Source: Lophium mytilinum
Taxonomy: Eukaryota; Ascomycota; Dothideomycetes; Mytilinidiales; Mytilinidiaceae
DNA: 64,000 nt
NCBI GenBank assembly: GCA_010093605.1
Contig: MU004204.1
Location: 268,367 to 332,366 of the forward strand
Direction: 5' to 3'
Made by a program: the position numbers and the translations under genes. A model generated the notes under the pieces. That model ran no database searches. It was not told the origin of the DNA and was given only the letters and a program-made list of their open reading frames with translations. Each line of letters begins with the position of its first letter. The first letter of the stretch is position 1. This document shows, piece after piece, positions 44,342-54,792 of the stretch.

Positions 44342-45529
44342 ATGGCCTCCGCCACCATTGATCGTCTGCTCGCCGAATCCAAAGCGGAGTACCGGCAATT
44401 GGGCAAGTCCGGATTGCGTATCTCAGTGCCCATTCTAGGAGCTATGAGCCTGGGCGACAAGAGGACTCTGCCGTGGTCTCTCGAAGAGAAGGAAGCACTG
44501 CCCATACTCAAAGCTGCGTACGATAGGGGCGTCAACACATGGGACACGGGTATGAGACTCTACCATGCATGTAGAATGTAAACTTCCACAGCTAACGCCT
44601 GGCGCCAGCAAACACCTACAGTAACGGCGAAAGCGAACGAATCATTGCAAAAGCAATCGAAACCTACAAAATACCACGAGAGAAGGTCCTCATCTTGACT
44701 AAGTGCTGTAGCTATGTCGGAGAACAACCTGAGCTGCGGGCTGTATATTTCCGCGAGCAATTACCAAAGTTGAAGGATTATGTTAACCATGGAGGACTAT
44801 CAAGGGCGGCGATATTCAACCAGGTCAATGCTTCCCTGAAGAGGCTGAACACGGACTACATCGATCTGCTGCAAATACATCGGTACGACAAGGTCACGCC
44901 AATTGAGGAGACAATGGAGGCATTGAATGATCTTGTCAGAAGTGGCAAGGTCAGGTATATTGGAGCGAGCAGCATGTGGGCCACAGAATTCGCGGAGATG
45001 CAGTTCGCAGCAGAGAAGCACGGCTGGACGAAGTTTGTGTCTATGCAAAACCAGTATAGCCTGCTATATCGGGAAGAAGAAAGAGAAATGAATAGGTTCT
45101 GCAATAAGACAGGAGTTGGCTTGATTCCTGTAAGTATTTTTGGTATATTCCTCTCTTTCTCAATCACTGACAAGCCTCACACAGTGGGCACCCCTTTGCC
45201 GCGGCCACCTCGCTCGTCCAGCATCCCAATATGGCACCACCGATCGTTCCGCGGGAGAGCAGAAACAGTCTTTCTTTACGTCTGGAACATTGGACGCTGA
45301 TAAAAAGATCATACAACGCGTGGAAGAGCTGGCGGAGAAGCGTGGTTGGAAAATGAGCGAGGTTGCCTTGGCTTGGATCAATAAGAGGGTCTCATCGCCG
45401 ATCATTGGATTTAGCACTGTTGAAAGGATAGATGAAGCTCTTGGAGCACGAGACAAGACTTTGACGAATGAGGAGGAGAAGTATCTTGAGGAGCTCTACC
45501 AACCTCGTGCGATAGAGGGGCATTTCTGA
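44342..45529 (+). CDS. Aldo-keto reductase
   Basis: Three exons, 44342-44549, 44609-45129 and 45185-45529, giving 357 residues. Aldo-keto reductases use NADPH to reduce aldehydes and ketones on a TIM barrel. The catalytic tetrad is visible: Asp68 (NTWDT), Tyr73 (ANTYSNG), Lys101 (ILTK) and His160 (LLQIHRYD). Further family parts are [33 protein letters not shown] and the C-terminal [11 protein letters not shown]-like strand that contacts the cofactor. The sequence is close to the YakC/voltage-channel-beta-like subgroup rather than to aldose reductase. No targeting signal is seen. The gene reads in the same direction as the Zn2Cys6 regulator 1 kb upstream, which may control it. Confidence 0.93.
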
Positions 45530-45811
45530 GGTGGAGTGGAGGGAGAAAGTACGCACATATATCACTCTACTAAAGCTGTAGGAAACTGCACCTTCGTTGT
45601 CCTGTAACCTCAGCATCCACCGCCGCCACCATAGATGGTGTCACCTAAGCAACAAGCATCGTAGCAAAAGAGATACAAAATTAAGCAAATTAGAAGGCTC
45701 GTGCACATCTCGTCACTTAAAATCAAAGCACAGCCCAAGGAAAAACCTCTCATCTCATCTATAATCTTACCTCGTGGAATGACTTAGTCCGCTCCGTTAG
45801 CAGCCTCGAGG

Positions 45812-46567
45812 CTACGTACTTCGAGCATCCGGATCCAGGTGCCTACACCGCCAATACCCACAGTAGCAATACTGACCCCCCTGGAAGTACCACGGGCCGT
45901 AATCCACCGTAAGCTGCTCTCCAACCTTCACCGCCCTATTGCCCTTCATCATAATCGCAGTTACTCTCGTCCTCCCCACTCGACCCGTGACAAAACGTGC
46001 CTTCGCGTTGCAAGAGTGGTTCACAAACCGTGCGAAGGACCCTTCATGTGTCGCATCGATAGACCCACATGGCTTCGAGGATATCGATGGACCCAGTGGC
46101 ACTTGAACATGATACCCGACTTCGCTCGTATCGTAAAGATGCCCAGGAGGGTTCAAGACGCCAGTGTACTCACCAATCACCGTACGCGGCCCGATCCTCT
46201 TCTTCGCAAATACACCGACGCCCATACCTTCGACCTCTTTCAGCTCAAAGAGCTTCTCCCACTGTGCTTCCTTGGCACGGAAGGCTTCGAGGCTGCATTT
46301 GCAGCTGTTAGGCTTGGGGGTTTCGTCGCCGCACAAGAGACACATGCCTTCTGTAGTCGTTAGCAGGGTATCTAAGGACGGTTTCCAGGTTTTTGGGCCA
46401 TTCCAGCCTTTTGGGCGGTTGGTGGGCCACTCGGATGGGTTGAAGGTTACGGAGCCGCATTGCCTTGGGATTGTTTTTGAGCGGATATTTTTGGCGATGC
46501 GGCGTCTGCCGGATATGGAGGTGAAGCGGAAGGGCTTGGATTTTGGGGGAGCTTTGAGTCGCACCAT
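45812..46567 (-). CDS. SET-domain protein, paralogue A
   Basis: A single-exon gene of 251 residues. SET domains transfer methyl groups from S-adenosylmethionine to lysines of histones or other proteins. Parts: a basic N-terminus (RRRIAKNIRSK); a small cysteine cluster CLLC and CKC (Cys76, Cys79, Cys89, Cys91) ahead of the domain; the SET motifs GVFAKKRI and IGEYTG; FVNHSCN at 181-187; EQLTVDYG at 217-224; and a post-SET CYCGYWRC (Cys234, Cys236, Cys241). All the expected catalytic elements are there, so it is probably active. It shares the same layout and cysteine spacing with the gene at 46977, with which it is divergent. The substrate cannot be read from sequence. Confidence 0.88.
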   Translation of the reverse strand: MVRLKAPPKSKPFRFTSISGRRRIAKNIRSKTIPRQCGSVTFNPSEWPTNRPKGWNGPKTWKPSLDTLLTTTEGMCLLCGDETPKPNSCKCSLEAFRAKEAQWEKLFELKEVEGMGVGVFAKKRIGPRTVIGEYTGVLNPPGHLYDTSEVGYHVQVPLGPSISSKPCGSIDATHEGSFARFVNHSCNAKARFVTGRVGRTRVTAIMMKGNRAVKVGEQLTVDYGPWYFQGGQYCYCGYWRCRHLDPDARST

Positions 46568-46976
46568 ATTTTGAATGGCTGATGCTGTCGGTAACCTGGT
46601 GTCCGCTGAGGTCTGTAAGTGCTTTCGTATGTTTCTTATTAGGAATCGAGATCTTCAATGTTGATGGAGAACGGGGTGCTGCGAAGAACGGGGCACAAAA
46701 TGGCGGGTAGACAAAAGAACAAAGACTCGGCTGACAATGAGATGCAGCGTGGCTAGCACCTCTGATAATTGGTCTTTGTGACTTTGTTGCGGACATAGGC
46801 TCTACCCATCAGAGTCTTTGTCCCATTATGTGCAGGTAATCCCTTTCATCGTCAAGCAGATAAGATCGACTGCACGTGGCAGACCTCCGGCAACACAGAT
46901 ACTACCATACGCAGGTAAAGTTGAGGAGAACAACTCCCAAGAAGATAAACCAATCGTCGAATAATCAGCCGCAAAA
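46568..46976. promoter_or_regulatory. Shared divergent promoter of the two SET-domain genes
   Basis: 409 bases separate the two start codons. No clear TATA box or repeated motif is visible, but both transcripts must start here. Confidence 0.4.
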
Positions 46977-48332
46977 ATGTTCAAGCGAAGCTACTTTTAC
47001 TATATAGATCAAGCAGGTAAGAGGAAAACGGCAAAAAACACCTCACCGGAAGGCCTAAGTAAAGTTATTCCTACGCGTTTCAATGGTCTCAAATTTTTCA
47101 AGAGCCGCCAGTGGGCGGAGTTCAAAAAGCCTGATAACTGGATAGACACATGGCCCCTAACAACGCTCGCAGATGTTGTCACCACTGACGGACTTAGGGA
47201 ACCATTATGCCGAAACTGTGGTAATCATTTTTCAAATATGTGCGATTGCAAAATCAATGATTTTCGGAAGAATTACGAGAAGTGGGACAAACACTATTTT
47301 CTGCAACACACGGGCGACGCGAAGGGCCTCGGGCTTTTCTGCGGAAAAAAATTCGGGAAAGATCTTAAGGGAGGAGTTCTTACTGAAGGTGACTTTGTAG
47401 GTGAGATGACGGGCATTTTGAGACCTCCCGGTTATGACTTCGGTAAGAAAGACGGATACAGCGTTCGCTTCCGGATCGGCAACTGTAGGCGCCCCAGCGT
47501 CTGGGGATACGTGGATCCATATGATACGGGCAGTTACATGAGGTTTGTCAATCACTCCTGTGATTCCAATTGCGAGTTTCAACATAGCAGGGTTGGGAAC
47601 ACCCGCATTAGTTCTGTTGTCGTAAAAAAGGGCAAAACTCTCAGGGCGGGTGACGAAATCACTACGGATTATGGCCCGGGGTATTTCGAAAACATCAAAG
47701 AATGTTATTGCGGGACATCGCAATGTCGGAAGCCACCACAGAACGACGATGATGAAGAGGATGATGACGATGAGAAGTATGATGAGGATGACGAAGACGA
47801 GGATGATAAGGATGACGAAGATGATGATGAGGATGATTGCGATGATGGCGATGATAGGGATGGCGACAGCGGAGAAGGCCCACCTCCAAGTGATGATGAA
47901 ATGGACGTAGATCAAGAGGATGGCGACCTTTCTCCACGGCAACCCAAACCAAGCTCCTACAAGGGAAAGGGTAAAGGCAGAGCTGAGCCTATACAAGAAA
48001 GTGAAGATGAAATGAACATAGATGAAGATGAAGAATCGGACAATGAGATTGGGACCAATGGTACAGGTAAGGGATACCGCGGAAAGAAAACGTACAATAT
48101 CATAAGCAGTCGGTCGGCTCTGGAAGTTTCTCGTAGTCGGAAAACGAAGATCAGTGCGAGCAGCGCCAAACCAACTTCTTACAAGCAGGTGAGCTCTCAC
48201 GCCCGACCAAACCCTGGCGACCTTAAAAGAAAAAGGCCTGCTGTAGAAGAAGAGGCTCGCTCGGACCAGAGCGAGGCCGATGAGGCTCCTCATAGGTCTA
48301 TTAAGAGGTACCGTAGAAGGGGATTCAAATAA
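46977..48332 (+). CDS. SET-domain protein, paralogue B, with an acidic tail
   Basis: A single-exon gene of 451 residues. The first 255 residues match paralogue A in layout: a cysteine cluster CRNC and CDC (Cys78, Cys81, Cys89, Cys91), GLFCGKKFG, VGEMTGILRPPG, RFVNHSCDSN (NHSC at 192-195), GDEITTDYGPGYF and the post-SET CYCGTSQC (Cys243, Cys245, Cys250). After it comes a run of about 45 residues of almost pure Asp/Glu with a few Lys, then Ser/Asp/Glu segments, and a basic tail ending KRYRRRGFK with a KRKRP nuclear-localis­ation-like motif. Acidic runs often contact histones, which fits a chromatin methyltransferase. Codon usage is less GC-rich than in paralogue A. Confidence 0.88.
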   Translation: MFKRSYFYYIDQAGKRKTAKNTSPEGLSKVIPTRFNGLKFFKSRQWAEFKKPDNWIDTWPLTTLADVVTTDGLREPLCRNCGNHFSNMCDCKINDFRKNYEKWDKHYFLQHTGDAKGLGLFCGKKFGKDLKGGVLTEGDFVGEMTGILRPPGYDFGKKDGYSVRFRIGNCRRPSVWGYVDPYDTGSYMRFVNHSCDSNCEFQHSRVGNTRISSVVVKKGKTLRAGDEITTDYGPGYFENIKECYCGTSQCRKPPQNDDDEEDDDDEKYDEDDEDEDDKDDEDDDEDDCDDGDDRDGDSGEGPPPSDDEMDVDQEDGDLSPRQPKPSSYKGKGKGRAEPIQESEDEMNIDEDEESDNEIGTNGTGKGYRGKKTYNIISSRSALEVSRSRKTKISASSAKPTSYKQVSSHARPNPGDLKRKRPAVEEEARSDQSEADEAPHRSIKRYRRRGFK

Positions 48333-48899
48333 GACCAGAGACAAGTTGAGAGACATAAGCTCGGTAAGGTAAGTACACCAGAATACCCGGCTTAAAGCGT
48401 GCGGGAGGTGAGCATCTGCAAGAGGTAAGTCTTGGTATTGCCGAACTAGTGGTCAGAGATAAAACTCTTTCCGAAGCTGCGTATTAGTGCATTCGGTATT
48501 TATAAATACTCTGCGGTTATGTGATTTTTGAGAACAGTGGGGATCCCCGCCATGCCAAGCAGTTCGTAATGACATGCTGCGACCTCCCTAGTCGCATCAC
48601 AACCACCTGCTTCATTAAGCATATTCGCCATTATCCGACCGGCGAACACGATGATTTACTCAGACCATATGCTTGGCACTTGCCGACGTAGGATGGTGTT
48701 ATGGATACCGCCTGGGCACCGAGGTGAGACTGTCTAGGTGGGAATGGCTTGATTTGAATTCACGGTGTTGCGTTACGTGACACTAGTAGCACGTCTTCTC
48801 CTTATGTTACTCCGGAATCTTCCTTTAAATTGGCGTGCTGCGCGACCGAACTTACTGCTACGACCTTTTTCACACCTTACTCGGTGAAGTGGATGCACA
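48333..48899. other. Intergenic stretch, promoter side of the S9 peptidase gene
   Basis: No gene, repeat or TATA box is recognised in these 567 bases. Confidence 0.35.
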
Positions 48900-51562
48900 A
48901 TGGTTAATTGGTTGTCTATCTTCGCAATTGCGTTGCTATGTGCACGCGGATGGGCCATCACTCCCGAGTAAGTCGCGTACCAAACCTTTTATCTGAAGCG
49001 AAGTCAGCCGTGGAACTTGTCACTTCTTCTGCTACCTAGAGTTGCTTCCGTTGCTGTGCTCTACTCAAATTGCACCCCGCTAACAGGTATGTACATAGGC
49101 AAATGCTCAGCGCCCCACGTCGCTCAGGAGCTGTGCCTAATCCTACTGGCGAATATGCTATATTTTCCGCAAGCTCTTATTCTTTCGAGAAACGAGCATC
49201 ATCGTCGAGCTGGAACTTACTTCATTTAAAGAATGGAAGCATTCAGACGCTCGACGCGCTCACCGAGGACGTTTCTGAGGTTGTGTGGATTTCAGGAAGC
49301 AAATCTGAAGTGATATATGTTAATGCGACTAACGAGGAGATCCCTGGGGGTGTGACCCTGTGGCTTGGTGATCTCTTCGAACCATCAAGGTACCTTTTCA
49401 TCATTTCTCCTACCCTACAATGCAGGACGTCGATTGATTGAGTATATCAGCTTCAAACTAGTGGCTTCTTTACCTGGGGCGTTCTCCGGATTGAAAGTCT
49501 CCAAGACACATTCGGGCGATCTTAAGTTCCTAATCAATGCGTTGGCTTATCCTAATGGTGGGTTTTCGTTGTCCGCTCTGGCGGAGCATGGCACTAATGG
49601 ATTCTCTAGGCACCATATACAATGCCGAGACAGCCTCAACGCCAAAAGGTACCGGCAGATTGTATTCAGACACTTTCGTCCGCCATTGGGACTTTTGGTT
49701 GACTCCTGAACGTTATGCCCTTTTCTCGGGGACTCTCAAGTCAAAAGAAAATCATGCACTATCCCAGGACGGGGTGCAAAACCGCCTTACCAACCTCAAC
49801 TATACTGTAACGCGACCTGAGACCCCTGTTCAAGTAAGGCTCCAGCTAAGCCCACCACATGTCCTCCTCCTAACCCTTCATTATAGCCTTTTGGAGATGA
49901 AGGTGATTATGATCTAAGTCCGGATGGCAAGTGGGTGGCATTCCTTTCGAAAGCTCCCGAACTAGCAAAGGCAAACTACACCGCAAGCTATATATATCTT
50001 GTTCCTTTCGATAGCCCCGAGGTGGCGCCCATAGCGATCAATGGGCCGGGGACACCAGCCCAGGGTATTGGCGCACTTGGGTAAGTTGCAACCCGCCTCG
50101 ACACTCACGGACACTAACGTTGAGAAGCGCTTCTGCGGGGCCGAGATTCTCGCCCGACAGCTCAAAGATTGCATTCTTACAGCAGGATGGTATTAGCTAC
50201 GAGTCGGATAAAAGCAAAGTCTACGTTGCAGCCGTCAGACACTCCGCGCCCTACGGTGGAGGGTGGTCAGCCATTGCCGGTGATTGGGACCGGTCCGTCG
50301 ACTCTCTTGCATGGAATCCAGATGGGAAGTCACTACTAGTTTCTGCGTCAGATCTTGGAGAGGAAAAGCTATTCACTCTTCCCATTGACGCGCCATCCGA
50401 TTACGAGCCTCGTAACTTTACCACCGCGGGCACGAACGTTGCAGACTTCCACGTCTTGCCCGATTCTAGCGTTCTGGTGTCCGGTAATAGCATTTGGTCG
50501 TCTAGAGACTTCTACATCAAGTCTGAGAAAACCACAAAGTATTTGTTCTCCGCCACCACGACAGACCCTGAGCTTGAGGGCTTGAGCTCCGATGATGTGG
50601 AGCAGTTCTACTTCATTGGCGCTTTGGGGATACCGATCCAGAGCTGGATAATCAAACCCAAGGGGTTTCAGGCCAATGCCACTTATCCTCTAGCATTCAT
50701 CGTCCATGGAGGACCTCAAGTAGGTTGTGATTCCCGTTTCTATCTCCCCTCGCTGAGCTAGACCAAAGGGTGGCCATTACAACTCCTGGAGTACACGCTA
50801 GAACTTCAAGGTGTTCGCCGATCAAGTAGGTCATATCTTCCCTGCGATTTGATTGGTTCCAAGAAATTGACTTCCTAGGGATACGTGGTTATAGCTCCCA
50901 ACCCCACAGGCAGTTCAGGATGGGGGCAGTTCCTGCAAGACTCCATCCAGAACCAGTGGGGTGGTCATCCCTACGACGATTTGGTCAAGGCCTGGGACTA
51001 CATAGAAGCTAACCTGACATATATCGACACCGACCGCGCCGTTGAACTCGGAGCAAGTTACGGAGGATACATGACAAACTGGATCCAAGGCCACGACCTC
51101 GGAAGGAAGTTCAAAGCCTTAGTCGCGCACGACGGTCTGGTAAGCACCCTCGGTGCTTATGCTACGGAGGAGCTTTGGTTCACTCAACACGAGTACAATG
51201 GCACCCTCTGGGATAATCGCGAGAATTATGAGAGATGGGATCCTGGTACGTTACCAACATCTCACTCCATGTTTGTGACCCCAACTGACTTCGCTCAAGC
51301 TGCCCACATCAAGAATTTTAGCACCCCGCAGTTTATTATTCATAGTTCGGAAGACTACCGGCTGCCGGAGACAGAAGGGATTACCATGTTCAATTATCTT
51401 CAGTCGAGAGGCGTGCCGTCCAGATTTCTCAGCTTCCCGAACGAAAATCATTGGGTCTTGAAGCCAGAGAACTCGTTGCAATGGCATGAGAATGTGCTGG
51501 GATGGATTAATCATTACTCGGGTATTGGTGGTCCTCTTAGTGATGATGCCATTGGCAGTTGA
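48900..51562 (+). CDS. Secreted dipeptidyl-peptidase 5-like serine peptidase (S9 family), interrupted by one TAG
   Basis: Nine exons: 48900-48967, 49099-49389, 49451-49557, 49610-49833, 49887-50080, 50128-50719, 50769-50825, 50879-51245 and 51300-51562, for 720 codons, the length of fungal DPP5. A signal peptide ([19 protein letters not shown]) is followed by the mature start [19 protein letters not shown], a beta-propeller half and a hydrolase half. The triad is visible: Ser571 in GASYGGYM, an Asp in SSEDYRLP, and a His in ENHWVL. The secreted enzyme would cut X-Ala and similar dipeptides from peptides. Codon 503, in exon 7, is TAG (50799-50801) where relatives have Trp (NSWSTRWN), so translation would stop ahead of the triad. 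The gene may be dead, miscalled, or rescued by splicing (see findings). Confidence 0.85.
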
Positions 51563-52481
51563 TCGGCGGCACGAAGCTGGGCATGTTCTACGGCTTGTGG
51601 CGATGTGACCGCTGCATAAAACCTCCAAAAGCTTTGACCTGTAGAGGCTATAGGCTCGGCAGTCACTTCTGCATCTACATCATCTATTCGTGTAGATCTA
51701 TACATTTGAGTACGTACATTCGGCATCAGCTTCCGTCCTACGTAGCTATAGAGCATCACGTCACTCTCCTTTCTATCACGTATATGAGCTCATGTATTCA
51801 CTCCAATATAATTCCCTGTTCAAGTCAATCAATTTTACGAAATCTGGCGCTTTCGCCAGAAATCAGTATGCTGTTTGTATGCATGAGATTGAAAGTCTGC
51901 GCGAAGTATACGTACTTGGGAACAAACCTCGAAAGTAGAGAGTCTGCAGTTGGCATGGTGATTTGGCTGAAATTATCTGTTCACCCGAGAGGCGCGTCGG
52001 ACTGACCTCGTAGGAAGCATGAGGCTTGGAAAACTTGACATAGCATTTTCAGAACACGGTCTACGAAGTCTTCATGTTTCTCACGTGAACGTGCTTTAAT
52101 CTTGCTGGGGGTGGTGAAATGGACAGTTAGAGGGAACGCCAGAGAAAACGCAGGAATGAAATTCTCGCTCACTCGCTAGTCAGTAGTCACGTACCTTCTG
52201 CTTAACACACACCTGCAAACTGACCAAGTGCCACAGAGGAAGCACGGCTGGGAAGTTTTAGTACTTGCTGTTTGAATAAAGACACCAGTGTAGATAGCAT
52301 GTATGTTCACACGTAGTCAATCTTGATGCAACTTCAGGTAAGATAATGAAGTACATAGTATATATTTTGGAGGTGAGGTGAGATCAGGTATCTCTTCTAC
52401 GGAGTCTCTTGCGGAGCGCTGAACCTTGAGCAAGACTGTATTTCCGCTCACCCATGGTTCGTATCGCTATAGCTGTCACAT
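51563..52481. other. Intergenic region of about 0.9 kb between convergent genes
   Basis: No coding pattern. It contains the 3' untranslated regions of the S9 peptidase gene and the peptide transporter gene. Confidence 0.4.
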
Positions 52482-54792
52482 TCAGGCGGCCGATGAGACG
52501 CTCGCCCTTCGATTCTTCTTACCGAGATACGTACTATCCGGCAGCATGTTGAGTTTGTCTTCGCGCTTATCAAGCCTCTTGTTCTGGAGCCAGAACAGCA
52601 CACCACCAACAGCTGCCAGAATAGCAACGGTAGCGTAATTCCAGACAAGCAAAGGATCGTCACTCAGCGAGACAAATGCCTGGCCGATGGCGTTACTGAA
52701 CGCCGACATGAAGTGCCAGTAGCTAGTCACCAGCGAACGCATGTTTGTAGGCGCCTTGGTGAAAGCGTACTCCAGGCCGGTGATGGATGCGAAAATCTCC
52801 GAGAAGCCGATGAGGACGTAGGGCACGGTCTGCACCCAGACGTTTATGGGCGCGGCACCCTCCTCGCAAGTGTTCATGTACTTGCCGCATGGGCCGAGCT
52901 TGTAAATGTAGTGCTGGATGATGGTTGCGGAAATCATGGCGCACGAGGCTAGGCCGAAGCCCAATGCGATTCGCTTGACAGGGGTAAATTTGATACCCTT
53001 CTTGCGAAGGAAGGGGTAGAGGAAGTTGTCCACGATTGGAATGAAGATAACCAAAGAGATTCTGGCCATGGGATTAGCTTATAATGTGTCATAATATTTT
53101 GTATCTCACTTACGGGTTCAAGTTGGTGATGATGTCGTTAGGCACGCCATGGAGCTCCATGGTTGCCGCCTGAGACGTGAGGTTGTTGTTCATTTGGTTG
53201 TAAGTAAGCCCTATAGAGCTTGTTAGAATGAGAGCTTTCGAAAAGCATTACGACGACTGACAATAGAGGGGAATCCATGTGAAAACTCGGCACGCTTTCA
53301 ATCCACGGGCAACCTGGTCAACCCAAGGATCGTCAAAGGTCATCCAAGCTGGTTTTCTTTCGCCAAGATGGCTAGGCTTCACGTCATTCCAGAAGTTGGG
53401 GTCCGTAAAGTTCTTCTTGCTATAGAACGCATTGTGAGTGGCAAATCGGACAGCTAGGGAGGCGTCGACTTACAGTGTGACTGGGTTAAATGACCATTTA
53501 CCTTTCTGCGCCAGTCCCCACAATAGCCAGAAATTCTTTAGCACTGATCCCGTTGGAGGGCTTCTGGTGTACTTGTTCCGGCAAGCGTACAACACAATGG
53601 GGCAGAAGCAAAACATAATGGTTGGTAGGAGGAAGGCACACCAGAATCCAACGTATTTCTCGACATAGACCATAGATATCTGACCTGTCAAGCTGCCAAC
53701 ATTGACCATCATATCTTACACATATTAGCGGGGTTTTGTGAAGAAGGGGGAATGGATTAGGACAGATACTGAATCCTCTGGTATTGGCTGTCCTGGAGTG
53801 CCGCTTGAATCGTCTTTTGACACAATTCCAGAACAATGACACCAGAGGACTCTGGTAAGTGTATTAGGACCTTACGTACAAAAGTATAAGAAGATCCGGG
53901 CGATGGTAATGTTTGGGTCCGAGATTTGGCGTTCACCGGTCTTAGGGTCTATCACGATCTTTGGCTTGGTCTGCTTATATTGCTCCGCAATCAAGGGAGA
54001 CACGTTTGCCCTATGGTTGTGTTAGTCAAATTGTCATACAATAGTGGTTATCAAGAAAGACTCACTTGAAGGCTCCTGTGCCGAGACCAAGAAGAATGAG
54101 TCCGGGAATGAAAGCGCCGAGGGCATGACCGCTAGCGATGACAGATGGAACGGCAGAGACGACGATGACGATGTGGCCAAGGATAGCGACGGCAACGGCG
54201 ACCATAATGGTGTTGAAGCGGCCGAGATATTCATCCGCAACGTAGGCGCCGATTAATGGGGTAGTGTAAGCCCAGAACGAGTTGACTTTGAGGCGTTAAT
54301 TCTACCAAAAGCCAGGGAAGAAAGCTATAGGGGTGACTACTCACAGGTCCCGAGCCCAAATGACGCTCTTTGGCCCATATCCAAGGCTCCCGACTGGCCG
54401 TTCGCGCCACTTTTACCAGTAGTCGATCCAGGAGGCAACGGGCGCTGAATGTAATTGGTATCTTCAGTGAAACGTTAGTACTCTGCTTTGCTATGTAAGT
54501 TCACAGAGTTGTTGAATATATACTCACAAAGCACTTGACAGCCGTAATAGCCAAATCGCTCGCACATCTCCGTGAACGCGATCGTATACGCCACCCACGG
54601 AATCTTGCCAGAGACACGAGTGAGCGTCGCTAGCTCCTCTTCGGTAGGGTCTTCCCCAGAATCATCGTCCGGACGGTTCGAGTCGGCATGGCTAACGCTG
54701 AATTCCTTCTCGCTTTTGGCATACTCCGCCAGCCCTTTCGGGGTGCGGGCCATGGCCACCTCCTCGATGTTTGTGCCGGCTGCCGCAGACAT
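52482..54792 (-). CDS. PTR2: Proton-coupled oligopeptide transporter (POT/PTR2 family)
   Basis: Eight exons: 54528-54792, 54345-54461, 54066-54285, 53880-54010, 53474-53714, 53262-53419, 53114-53210 and 52482-53061, giving 602 residues, the usual PTR2 length. It imports di- and tripeptides with protons across the plasma membrane. The proton-coupling ExxERFxYY motif is present as FTEMCERFGYYG (73-84). Later come NYIQRPLP, ADEYLGRFNTI, GTGAFKANVSPLIAEQY, the PTR2 signature around LYFYMMVNVGSLTGQI, and YNQMNNNLTSQAATM. The C-terminal half contains FSEIFASITGLEYAFTKAPTNMRS, a strong family motif. About twelve hydrophobic segments can be seen. Introns are mostly 50-65 nt; the one in the middle is 165 nt. 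A perfect TACTAAC branch site lies in intron 1. Confidence 0.93.

Noticed and set aside
47232-48356. A 374-codon open frame on the minus strand, rich in Ile/Val/Leu
   Set aside because: It is the complement of the SET gene with its Asp/Glu run; GAT/GAC/GAG repeats read backwards give ATC/CTC-type codons. The plus-strand frame has clear SET motifs.
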